Assembly: GCA_003694775.1 (NCBI GenBank)
Contig: RFJV01000723.1
Location: 1-6,096 of the forward strand
DNA length: 6,096 bases
Direction of reading: 5' to 3'
Source: Chloroflexota bacterium
Lineage (GTDB): Bacteria > Chloroflexota > Anaerolineae > 4572-78 > J111
The notes beneath the pieces are model-generated. The model saw only the letters and a list, made by a program, of their open reading frames with translations. It was not told the origin of the DNA and did no database searches. The position numbers were made by a program, and so were the translations under genes. Below are positions 1-5,688 of the stretch, one piece after another. How positions within the stretch are numbered: the stretch's first letter is position 1; each line of letters starts with the position of its first letter.

Positions 1-36
1 CCCGAAGGGGTGAGAGGGTGGGTATGTTTCAAAGGT

Positions 37-52
37 TTGACGAATTGACGAA
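37..52. repeat. Perfect tandem repeat of an octamer (2 x TTGACGAA)
   Basis: Two head-to-tail copies of TTGACGAA lie at 37-44 and 45-52. The hexamer GACGAA recurs inverted as TTCGTC at 90-95, so 47-56 can pair with 87-95 with one bulged A. The surrounding A/T-rich stretch (1-130) shows no convincing coding potential on either strand. Short direct repeats upstream of a promoter can be transcription-factor half-sites, but no known operator is recognised. The repeat is seen directly; any regulatory role is inference. Confidence 0.4.
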
Positions 53-116
53 AGCGGGTACGTTTTGGATGTTTCCGTTACCTGGTCGCTTCGTCCAAAA
101 TTTCCAAACTCTTCTT

Positions 117-143
117 TTGTCTCCACCGTATTGATGGTATAAT
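117..143 (+). promoter_or_regulatory. Extended -10 sigma-70-type promoter for the receiver-ppk1 unit
   Basis: A perfect TATAAT lies at 138-143, preceded by TG at 135-136 to give the extended -10 pattern TGnTATAAT. A weak -35 candidate, TTGTCT (4 of 6 consensus bases), is at 117-122 with a short 15-bp spacer. Extended -10 promoters tolerate poor -35 boxes. The predicted start of transcription is near 150, giving a leader of about 45 nt before the ATG at 194. The location in an A/T-rich gap directly upstream of the first gene supports the call. Confidence 0.6.
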
Positions 144-156
144 CAGAATGTAATTT

Positions 157-166
157 ATTGTACAAT
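157..166. promoter_or_regulatory. 10-bp perfect palindrome at the start of the transcript (possible operator)
   Basis: ATTGTACAAT is a perfect inverted repeat beginning 13 bp after the -10 hexamer, close to the predicted transcription start. A repressor bound here would block the promoter. No regulator family is recognised, and a 10-bp A/T-rich palindrome can occur by chance. It also overlaps a possible TTG start at 158 that was rejected in favour of the ATG at 194. Confidence 0.3.
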
Positions 167-193
167 GTTTTCATACGGAGCAAACGGGATATT

Positions 194-553
194 ATGCCGA
201 CTATTCTTTGCGTTGACGATGAACCCACCCAGTTGATGCTCTTACGTCTGGCCCTGACCAGGGTTGGCTACCAGGTCATTGAAGCCGCAAACGGTCAGCA
301 GGGTGTTGAAGCCGCCAAAAAATATAAGCCGGACCTGATTATAATGGACCTGATGATGCCCATAATGGACGGGGCCACAGCCATTGAAGAAATCAGAAAA
401 GACCCGGCCCTCAAAGACATCCCCATCCTCGTCCTTTCGGCATATACCCGCGGCGACCAGGCCCAGCGGGCACTGGATGCCGGCGCGCAGGAACTCCTTT
501 CCAAGAGCCTGATATTAACCGAGCTGATTGAAAAAGTGAAGTCGTATCTTTAG
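194..553 (+). CDS. Single-domain response regulator (CheY-like receiver)
   Basis: A 119-residue protein made of one receiver domain with no output domain, so it should act by phosphorylation-dependent binding to a partner or as a phosphorelay intermediate in the cytoplasm. The acidic pair D8-D9 (in CVDDE), the phospho-acceptor D52 (in IIMDLMMP), the switch Ser S82 (in LVLSAYT) and the invariant Lys K104 (in LLSKSL) are all present. The usual Pro after that Lys is Ser here. The start was chosen at ATG 194, where the conserved beta-1 strand begins immediately; GGGA at 186-189 or GGAG at 177-180 could serve as ribosome binding site. A TTG at 158 would add 12 residues with no family support. No histidine kinase gene is in the window. 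It ends 14 nt before ppk1 and is probably co-transcribed with it. Family assignment is secure; the partner is unknown. Confidence 0.93.
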   Translation: MPTILCVDDEPTQLMLLRLALTRVGYQVIEAANGQQGVEAAKKYKPDLIIMDLMMPIMDGATAIEEIRKDPALKDIPILVLSAYTRGDQAQRALDAGAQELLSKSLILTELIEKVKSYL

Positions 554-567
554 CCAAAGGAAGCACC

Positions 568-2727
568 ATGCCCGATGCACTGACTCAGGAAGCAGTAGTC
601 CAGCCGCCTGTGCCTGTCAATTCCAAACCGGATAGCAAGAGGAAAACACCCAAATACACGTACGACCTCTACGACCCCGCCCTGTACATCAACCGGGAGC
701 TGAGTCTGCTGGAATTCAACCGCCGGGTGCTGGAAGAAGCCCAGGACGAGACCAATCCCCTGCTGGAACGGGCCAAGTTCCTGGCTATCTACAGCTCCAA
801 CATGGACGAGTTCTTCATGGTGCGCGTGGCCGGTCTGCGCCAGCAAGTGGCCGCCGGGGTAACCGACACCCCCGCCGACGGTATGACCCCGGCCCAGCAG
901 TTGGTCGCCATCCGCAAAATCGTCCGCGCCCGGATGAAGGATGTCCACAAGTGCTACCGGGACATCAAGAAAAAACTGGCCGAGGCCGGCGTTTACCTCC
1001 ACAGCTACGAAGAGCTGACCCCCACCCAACAGCGCAAGGCCGACGAATACTTCCGGGATGAAATTTTCCCTATCCTCACCCCCCTGGCCTTTGACCCCGG
1101 ACGGCCCTTCCCGCACATTTCCAGCCTCAGCCTGAACCTGGCGGTCATCGTCCGCAACCCTGAAGACGGCACGGAACTGTTTGCCCGCATCAAGGTTCCC
1201 AGCACCCTGCCCCGGCTCATTCCGGTCAAACGCATCCGCGGCGACAAGAAAACCACCTACCGTTTTGTCTGGCTGGAAGACCTGATTGCCCACAACCTGG
1301 AAGACCTTTTCCCCGGCTACGAGATTGTAGAAAAGCACCTTTTCCGCATCACCCGCAATGCCGATATGGAGATTGAAGGCAACGAAGCGGGCGACCTGCT
1401 GGAAACCATCGAGGCTAACGTACGCCGCCGGCGGTTCGGCTTTGTTGTCCGCCTGACCCACGAGCCGGACCTGCCGGAACACATCCAACAGCTTCTCAGT
1501 AAAAATCTCAACGTTGGCCCGGAAGACACCTACGTCAGCAAGAATCCCCTCGGCCTCAGCGGGCTGATGAGCCTGACCAAAATCGACCGGCCCGACCTGA
1601 AAGACCCGCCCTTCCAGCCTGTTCTGCACCCCCGCCTGCGCAAGCTGGAGCGCAACACCGAAATCTTCGACGCCATCCGCGAGGGCGATATCCTCCTCCA
1701 CCACCCCTACGACTCCTTTGAGCCGGTGGTCGACTTTCTCAAGGCCGCGGCCCGCGACCCCAACGTGCTGGCTATCAAGCAGACTCTCTACCGGGCCGGC
1801 ACCAACTCCCCCGTGGTCGACGCGCTGATGGAGGCCTCGGAAAACGACAAGCAGGTGGCCGCCCTGGTGGAGCTGAAAGCCCGCTTTGACGAAGAAAGCA
1901 ACATCGGCTGGGCCAGGGCACTGGAACGGGTAGGCGTCCACGTAATTTACGGCTTTATGGGCCTTAAAACCCACACCAAAATTTGCCTGGTGGTTCGCCG
2001 TGAAGATGATGTCATCCGGCGGTATGTCCACCTCTCTACCGGCAACTACAATGCCACCACCGCCCAGATTTATACCGACCTGGGCCTGTTTACCTGCCGG
2101 CCCGAATTCGGCGAGGACGCCACCGACCTGTTCAACCTGCTCACCGGCTACTCCAAGAAAACCAGCTACAAGAAGTTCCTGGTTGCCCCGCTGACTCTGC
2201 GCCAGCGGTTCGCCGCCCTCATCGACCGGGAAATTGCCTGGGCCAAAAAAGGCAAACCGGCCAGGCTGTTCTTCAAAATGAATGCCCTCATCGACCCGGA
2301 ATTTGTCCGCCAGCTTTACCGGGCCTCGCAGGCAGGGGTTCAGGTTCAGCTCATTGCCCGCAGTATGTGCAGTTTGCGGCCCGGCATTCCCCACCTGAGC
2401 GACAACATCCGTGTTATCAGCATTGTGGGCCGCTTCCTGGAGCACAGCCGCATCTACTACTTCCACAACGGCGGCAACCCCGACATCTATCTCGGCTCGG
2501 CAGACCTGATGCCGCGCAACCTGGACCGCCGTATCGAAACCCTGTTCCCCATCGAAGACCCGGCACTCCAGCAGGAGGTCATCAATATCCTGGAAATCTC
2601 CTGGGCCGATAATGTCAACGCCCGCCTGCAGTTGGCCGACGGCAGTTATATCCGCCTCAAGCCCGGCGAAAACGAACCGCCGCGGGACAGCCAGGCAGAA
2701 TTTATGGCCCTGGCAAAAAGCCGCTGA
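568..2727 (+). CDS. ppk1: Polyphosphate kinase 1
   Basis: Reversibly transfers the terminal phosphate of ATP to inorganic polyphosphate through a phosphohistidine. The 719 residues match the usual family length. The N-terminal domain starts at YINRELSLLEFN (40-51), followed by the head domain and the two C-terminal phospholipase D-like domains. The autophosphorylated His is H469 (GLKTHTK) and the second active-site His is H626 (GRFLEHSRIYYF). R409 (TLYRAG), R439 (ELKARFDEE), Y502, R598 and R655 (NLDRRIE) all fall at a constant offset of 34 from the E. coli residues as I recall them (R375, R405, Y468, R564, R621; His 435 and 592), so the active site is complete. About 35 polar, Pro/Lys-containing residues precede the first conserved motif and account for that offset. 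The position after R598 is Ser, where E. coli has Gly. AAGGAAG at 557-563 gives a good ribosome binding site 4 nt before ATG 568. It sits 14 nt after the receiver gene. No clear terminator follows. Confidence 0.97.
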   Translation: MPDALTQEAVVQPPVPVNSKPDSKRKTPKYTYDLYDPALYINRELSLLEFNRRVLEEAQDETNPLLERAKFLAIYSSNMDEFFMVRVAGLRQQVAAGVTDTPADGMTPAQQLVAIRKIVRARMKDVHKCYRDIKKKLAEAGVYLHSYEELTPTQQRKADEYFRDEIFPILTPLAFDPGRPFPHISSLSLNLAVIVRNPEDGTELFARIKVPSTLPRLIPVKRIRGDKKTTYRFVWLEDLIAHNLEDLFPGYEIVEKHLFRITRNADMEIEGNEAGDLLETIEANVRRRRFGFVVRLTHEPDLPEHIQQLLSKNLNVGPEDTYVSKNPLGLSGLMSLTKIDRPDLKDPPFQPVLHPRLRKLERNTEIFDAIREGDILLHHPYDSFEPVVDFLKAAARDPNVLAIKQTLYRAGTNSPVVDALMEASENDKQVAALVELKARFDEESNIGWARALERVGVHVIYGFMGLKTHTKICLVVRREDDVIRRYVHLSTGNYNATTAQIYTDLGLFTCRPEFGEDATDLFNLLTGYSKKTSYKKFLVAPLTLRQRFAALIDREIAWAKKGKPARLFFKMNALIDPEFVRQLYRASQAGVQVQLIARSMCSLRPGIPHLSDNIRVISIVGRFLEHSRIYYFHNGGNPDIYLGSADLMPRNLDRRIETLFPIEDPALQQEVINILEISWADNVNARLQLADGSYIRLKPGENEPPRDSQAEFMALAKSR

Positions 2728-2731
2728 CAAA

Positions 2732-2761
2732 TTGCCAAATTACCCCATCCAATTGTAAACT
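2732..2761 (+). promoter_or_regulatory. Candidate promoter for the PLP enzyme-prs operon
   Basis: TTGCCA at 2732-2737 (5 of 6 matches to the -35 consensus) is followed after 18 bp by TAAACT at 2756-2761 (4 of 6 matches to the -10 consensus), just after the ppk1 stop in the A/T-rich gap. Transcription would start near 2768 and place the 20-bp palindrome inside the leader RNA. The match is modest; read-through from the ppk1 unit is an alternative. Confidence 0.3.
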
Positions 2762-2788
2762 ACCGCGGATGAAATTGGGAGAGCCGCA

Positions 2789-2808
2789 GGGCGACATTAA
2801 TGTCGCCC
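2789..2808. repeat. Perfect 20-bp palindrome (10-bp arms) between ppk1 and the next gene
   Basis: GGGCGACATT is followed immediately by its exact reverse complement AATGTCGCCC. As RNA it would form an 8-bp GC-rich stem closed by a UUAA loop. No T-run follows it, so it is not a classical intrinsic terminator. It lies 20 bp before the Shine-Dalgarno sequence of the next gene. It could be a dispersed intergenic palindromic repeat, an operator for a dimeric regulator, or a leader hairpin; the sequence alone does not decide. The motif GAGCCGC occurs on both sides, at 2781-2787 and 2832-2838. Confidence 0.8.
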
Positions 2809-2828
2809 CACCGAGGCTATCTTACGAC

Positions 2829-2834
2829 GAGGAG
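2829..2834 (+). promoter_or_regulatory. Shine-Dalgarno site that fixes the start at 2845
   Basis: GAGGAG lies 10 nt upstream of ATG 2845. The alternative in-frame ATG at 2800 sits inside the 20-bp palindrome with no purine-rich site before it, and would add 15 residues unlike the family N-terminus. This favours 2845. Confidence 0.7.
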
Positions 2835-2844
2835 CCGCCGCTTT

Positions 2845-4119
2845 ATGAACGAAAAAGCTGTTGACCTGTCGCCGGTGCGCGCCAGATTCCCCGCCTTGCA
2901 GGAAACGGACGCAGACGGGCGTCCGTTTGTGTTTTTTGACGGCCCCGGCGGCACACAGGTCCCCCAGGACGTCATCGACGCCATGGCAAACTACTTCCGC
3001 ACGGCCAATGCCAACCACGGCGGGTACTTTGCCACCAGCCGGCGCAACGATGAAATTATCGACCAGGCCAGAGAGGCCATGGCCGATTTTCTCAACGCCC
3101 CCTCCCCCAATGAGATTGTGTTTGGGGCCAATATGACCACCCTGACCTTCAGCTTCAGCCGGGCCATTGGCCGCCTGCTCAAACCGGGAGACGAAATCAT
3201 CGTTACCCGGCTGGACCACGACGCCAACATCTCGCCCTGGCTGGCCCTGGAAGAGCAGGGGGTCAAGATTCGCTGGGCCGATTTTAATCCGGAAGACTGC
3301 CGGCTCAACCTCGACAGCCTGGCCGGCCTGATAACCGACCGCACCCGCCTGATTGCCGTGGGATACGCCTCCAACGCGGTGGGGACCATCAATCCTATTG
3401 GGCGCATTGCCGCCCTGGCCCGCGATGCCGGGGCCTGGCTGTGGGTCGACGCGGTGCACTATGCCCCCCACGGCCCCATCGACGTACAAACGCTGGGCTG
3501 TGACTTCCTGGTCTGCTCGGCCTACAAGTTCTTTGGCCCGCATGTCGGCGTGGTTTGGGGCCGGCTCGACCTGCTGGAACGGCTTCCGGCCTACAAGGTG
3601 CGGCCCGCCCCCGGCAACCCGCCCCACAAGTTTGAAACCGGCACGCTCAACCACGAGGGGCTGGCCGGTGTTGCCGCCGCGGTGAACTATCTGGCGGAGC
3701 TGGGCGAAACCTACGGCCCCTCTGCCGGCCTGCCCCCGCTGGACCAGTACCAGGGCCGGCGCAGGTCGCTGAAAGCGGCTATGCACACCATTGCCGCCTA
3801 CGAACGGCCCCTGTTTGCCGACATGCTGGCCCGCATCCGGCAAATCCCGGACATCACCGTATACGGCATTACCAATCCGGACCAGTTCGACCAGCGGTGC
3901 CCGACGCTGGCCTTTACCCACGCCCGCTTTTCTCCAGACCACATCGCCCGCTACCTGGGCGACCGGGGCATCTTTGTCTGGAGCGGCAACTACTACGCCC
4001 TGGCCGTCACCGAGCGGCTGGGGGTGGAAGAATCGGGCGGTATGGTGCGGGTCGGACTGGCCCATTACAACACCCAGGAAGAGATTGACCGCCTGGTGGT
4101 GGCCCTGCAGGAGCTGTAG
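2845..4119 (+). CDS. Cysteine desulfurase-like PLP enzyme (class V aminotransferase fold) lacking the catalytic Cys
   Basis: A 424-residue cytoplasmic fold-type I PLP enzyme. K228 (SAYKFFGPH) is the Schiff-base lysine, D202 (VDAVHYAPH) should contact the pyridine nitrogen, H125 (RLDHDANISPW) should stack on the cofactor, and R402 (VRVGLAHYNT) matches the substrate-carboxylate Arg of SufS. The N-terminal FFDGPGGTQVP (30-40) is typical of the cysteine desulfurase-like VC1184-type subfamily (TIGR01976, from memory). In SufS the loop reads GIAVRTGHHCA with the sulfur-accepting Cys; the aligned stretch here is GIFVWSGNYYA (375-385), with Tyr384 in place of Cys and Trp379 in place of Arg. The remaining cysteines (152, 219, 224, 352) are elsewhere. 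A persulfide mechanism is therefore unlikely, and the substrate is unknown. No Suf or Isc genes are nearby. It is the first gene of a tight operon; the next gene starts 1 nt after its stop. Confidence 0.88.
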   Translation: MNEKAVDLSPVRARFPALQETDADGRPFVFFDGPGGTQVPQDVIDAMANYFRTANANHGGYFATSRRNDEIIDQAREAMADFLNAPSPNEIVFGANMTTLTFSFSRAIGRLLKPGDEIIVTRLDHDANISPWLALEEQGVKIRWADFNPEDCRLNLDSLAGLITDRTRLIAVGYASNAVGTINPIGRIAALARDAGAWLWVDAVHYAPHGPIDVQTLGCDFLVCSAYKFFGPHVGVVWGRLDLLERLPAYKVRPAPGNPPHKFETGTLNHEGLAGVAAAVNYLAELGETYGPSAGLPPLDQYQGRRRSLKAAMHTIAAYERPLFADMLARIRQIPDITVYGITNPDQFDQRCPTLAFTHARFSPDHIARYLGDRGIFVWSGNYYALAVTERLGVEESGGMVRVGLAHYNTQEEIDRLVVALQEL

Positions 4120-4120
4120 C

Positions 4121-4501
4121 ATGAATCTGGGAACGGTTATCTTCATCCACGGACGCATTGCCAACGCCCTCTGGATTTATATGCTGATTATGGCGGTGTG
4201 GAACTTTGCCAACTACTTCCGGGGCCGGGGCGTCGACGGCAACGTGCTGGGGGCCTGGACAGTGGCCGAACTAATGACCCTGACCCAGGCCGTGCTGGGC
4301 ATCATTATGCTGGTATCCGGCCTGTTTCCGGCCTCTATTATTCATTTTCTGTACGGGTCGCTTTCCGTGCTGGTGATACCGGCCATCTGGGTGTACACCC
4401 GCGGCGCGGTCGACCGGCGAGCCTCCCTCATCTGGGCCATTACCGCCCTGTTTTTGTTTGGACTTTCCCTGCGGGCAATGGGAACCGGGACGGCATTTTA
4501 A
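4121..4501 (+). CDS. Small four-helix integral membrane protein, unknown function
   Basis: A 126-residue hydrophobic protein with four predicted membrane helices at about residues 13-33, 49-69, 71-92 and 101-118, and no separate signal peptide. Arginines at 34/36 and 94/99/100 suggest that the loops after helices 1 and 3 face the cytoplasm and both termini face out. H10 (FIHGRIAN) near the start of helix 1 and H75 (IIHFLYG) in helix 3 are the only two histidines and lie near the same membrane face, which could suit a heme or metal site, but that is speculation. The start ATG 4121 has AGGAG at 4109-4113 (7-nt gap), placed inside the end of the PLP enzyme gene; the stop of that gene is 1 nt upstream. 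I do not recognise the family. Tight packing between two enzyme genes supports a real gene. Confidence 0.82.
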   Translation: MNLGTVIFIHGRIANALWIYMLIMAVWNFANYFRGRGVDGNVLGAWTVAELMTLTQAVLGIIMLVSGLFPASIIHFLYGSLSVLVIPAIWVYTRGAVDRRASLIWAITALFLFGLSLRAMGTGTAF

Positions 4502-4502
4502 A

Positions 4503-5147
4503 GTGGCTAAAACGCTGTACCTCATCCGGCATGGACAATCGCAGGCCAACGCCGAAGGGCGAGTGCAGGGCTGGCTGGACTCCCCTCTCAGTCCGCTGGG
4601 GATGGCCCAGGCCCGGCAGGTCGCCCAACGGCTGGCGGCAGAGGGGGTAGAGTTCTTTGCCGTCTATTCCAGTCCGCTGGAGCGGGCCGCAGAAACGGCT
4701 CGTGCCATCACCGATACACTGGGCTGTCCGCTGTATTTTAACGACGGCCTGCGCGAAATAAATACCGGTCCTCTTAGCGGCCTGACCGGGGAAGAGATTG
4801 CCGCCCGCTACCCGGAACGTCACCGGGCCTACCTGCAGAACCAGCCCCTGCCCCCCATTCCCGGCGTGGAAACCGAGGCGGAATTTCTCCGGCGGGTCGC
4901 CGCGGCCCTGGATACCATCCTGGCCCACCTGCCCGACGGGCAAACCGCCGGGGTGGTCACGCACGGCGGGACGCTGAACGCCTGCATGCGGCACTGGCTC
5001 CGGCTGAACAACCACGGACGGCGTTCCTTCCGCTTTGGCAATGCCTCCATTTCTGTGGTCAGGGTGCTGGCAAGTCACGTGGAAATCAACCGGCTCAACG
5101 ATACCTGCCATTTACACATTCTGGAGGAGGTTTCTGCCCATGCTTAG
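4503..5147 (+). CDS. Histidine phosphatase superfamily protein (phosphoglycerate mutase-like)
   Basis: A 214-residue cytoplasmic phosphatase-fold protein. The family signature LIRHGQS starts at residue 7; H10 is the nucleophile that becomes phosphorylated, and R9, R61 (SSPLERAAETA) and H154 (VVTHGG) complete the phosphate pocket. E85 (LREINTGPLSG) is the likely proton donor. Length and motifs fit small phosphatases of the CobC/PhoE/GpmB type, and sequence alone does not choose between alpha-ribazole phosphatase, broad-specificity phosphatase and others. No cobalamin genes are in view. The start is taken as GTG 4503, 1 nt after the preceding TAA, so translation may reinitiate. Shine-Dalgarno support is weak (GGGA at 4487-4490). 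A TTG at 4458 would add 15 residues before the family N-terminus and is rejected. The 3' end overlaps the next gene by 8 nt. Confidence 0.9.
   Translation: MAKTLYLIRHGQSQANAEGRVQGWLDSPLSPLGMAQARQVAQRLAAEGVEFFAVYSSPLERAAETARAITDTLGCPLYFNDGLREINTGPLSGLTGEEIAARYPERHRAYLQNQPLPPIPGVETEAEFLRRVAAALDTILAHLPDGQTAGVVTHGGTLNACMRHWLRLNNHGRRSFRFGNASISVVRVLASHVEINRLNDTCHLHILEEVSAHA
5123..5130 (+). promoter_or_regulatory. Strong Shine-Dalgarno site for the acetyltransferase gene
   Basis: GGAGGAGG lies 9 nt before ATG 5140 and inside the end of the phosphatase gene. It decides the acetyltransferase start, since the frame stays open further upstream (to 5035) but only encodes a shadow of the phosphatase there. 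Confidence 0.8.
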
Positions 5148-5688
5148 CGGCCCGCGCCTGATACTGCGCGCCATTGAGCGGGATGACCTGCCGCGCTACG
5201 TACAGTGGATGAACGACCCGGAAGTAAAGCGCCATCTTCTGCCTTTACCCCCCTTCAATTTCGATGATGAAATCGAATGGTACGAAAGCCAGCGCAAAGA
5301 CCCCTCCGCCCTCAATCTGGCTGTGGTTCTCAAGGCCGATAACCGGCATATCGGCTCGGTCAGTCTGAATCACATCGACCGGCAGAGCCAGAAAGCGGAG
5401 CTGGGGATTGTCATCGGAGAAAAAGCGGAATGGTACAAAGGCTACGGGACCGAAGCCATCCGGCTGATGGTGGCTTACGGTTTTTTCACCCTCAACCTGC
5501 ACCGCATCTACCTGATTGTCGATGCCGACCATACCGCGGCTATTCGCTGTTACCAACGGTGCGGCTTTAAGGAAGAAGGCCGCCTGCGCCAAAACATTTA
5601 CCGCCAGGGACGGTTTGAAGACCAGCTCGTCATGGGCATCTTAAAACCCGAATACAGGGAGGAGATGAACACAGATTATGTACGGTGA
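5140..5688 (+). CDS. GNAT-family N-acetyltransferase (RimJ/RimL type)
   Basis: A 182-residue cytoplasmic acetyl-CoA-dependent acetyltransferase of the usual single-domain length. The N-terminal SGPRLILRAIERDDLPRYVQW (3-23) is typical of RimJ/RimL-like members. Motif A spans about 86-113, with the acetyl-CoA pyrophosphate loop YKGYGTEA (99-106). Motif B follows, with HRIYLIVDADHTAAIRCYQRCGF (121-143), where A133, Y138 and the CGF turn fit the family. His131 takes the place often held by Asn. The closest relatives often modify ribosomal protein N-termini, amino acids or antibiotics, and the substrate cannot be read from sequence. The start at ATG 5140 overlaps the phosphatase stop by 8 nt, and its own end overlaps the PRPP synthetase start by 11 nt, so all three are probably translationally coupled. 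Confidence 0.92.
   Translation: MLSGPRLILRAIERDDLPRYVQWMNDPEVKRHLLPLPPFNFDDEIEWYESQRKDPSALNLAVVLKADNRHIGSVSLNHIDRQSQKAELGIVIGEKAEWYKGYGTEAIRLMVAYGFFTLNLHRIYLIVDADHTAAIRCYQRCGFKEEGRLRQNIYRQGRFEDQLVMGILKPEYREEMNTDYVR
5656..5664 (+). promoter_or_regulatory. Shine-Dalgarno site for the PRPP synthetase gene
   Basis: AGGGAGGAG ends 13 nt before ATG 5678, a longer gap than usual. An in-frame TGA at 5666-5668 excludes any start further upstream, and the ATG at 5665 is in the acetyltransferase frame. ATG 5678 is therefore the only standard start available. Confidence 0.6.

Noticed and set aside
63..100. Hairpin TTTTGGA/TCCAAAA with a 20-nt loop, as a terminator of an upstream gene
   Set aside because: The stem is A/T-rich, the loop is long and only three T residues follow, so it is too weak to call a terminator.
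3..134. Open reading frame running from the window edge to TGA 132-134, a possible 3' end of an upstream gene
   Set aside because: Its 43-residue product looks like no known C-terminus, the base composition is unlike the neighbouring genes, and the -35/-10 region lies at its end. A truncated upstream gene cannot be fully excluded.
158..193. Upstream TTG start for the receiver protein
   Set aside because: It would add 12 residues before the conserved beta-1 strand, lies within a few bases of the predicted transcription start, and has no ribosome binding site.
550..2730. A 726-codon open frame on the minus strand, antisense to ppk1
   Set aside because: It mirrors ppk1 almost end to end, its translation is a low-complexity G/V/Q/A-rich product with no motif, and the sense gene has full family identity. 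It arises because the GC-rich codon usage avoids codons that read as stops on the other strand.
2749..2778. Inverted repeat CCAATT/AATTGG after ppk1, as a terminator
   Set aside because: Only six base pairs around an 18-nt loop and no T-run; not convincing.
2800..2844. Upstream ATG start for the PLP enzyme
   Set aside because: The ATG is inside the 20-bp palindrome without a Shine-Dalgarno sequence, whereas ATG 2845 has GAGGAG at a suitable distance.
2797..4164. A 455-codon open frame on the minus strand, antisense to the PLP enzyme gene
   Set aside because: Same shadow effect; no recognisable motif, and the sense protein has all PLP-fold signatures.
4440..5111. A 223-codon open frame on the minus strand, antisense to the phosphatase gene
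   Set aside because: Shadow of the histidine phosphatase gene, with no family features and no ribosome binding site in context.
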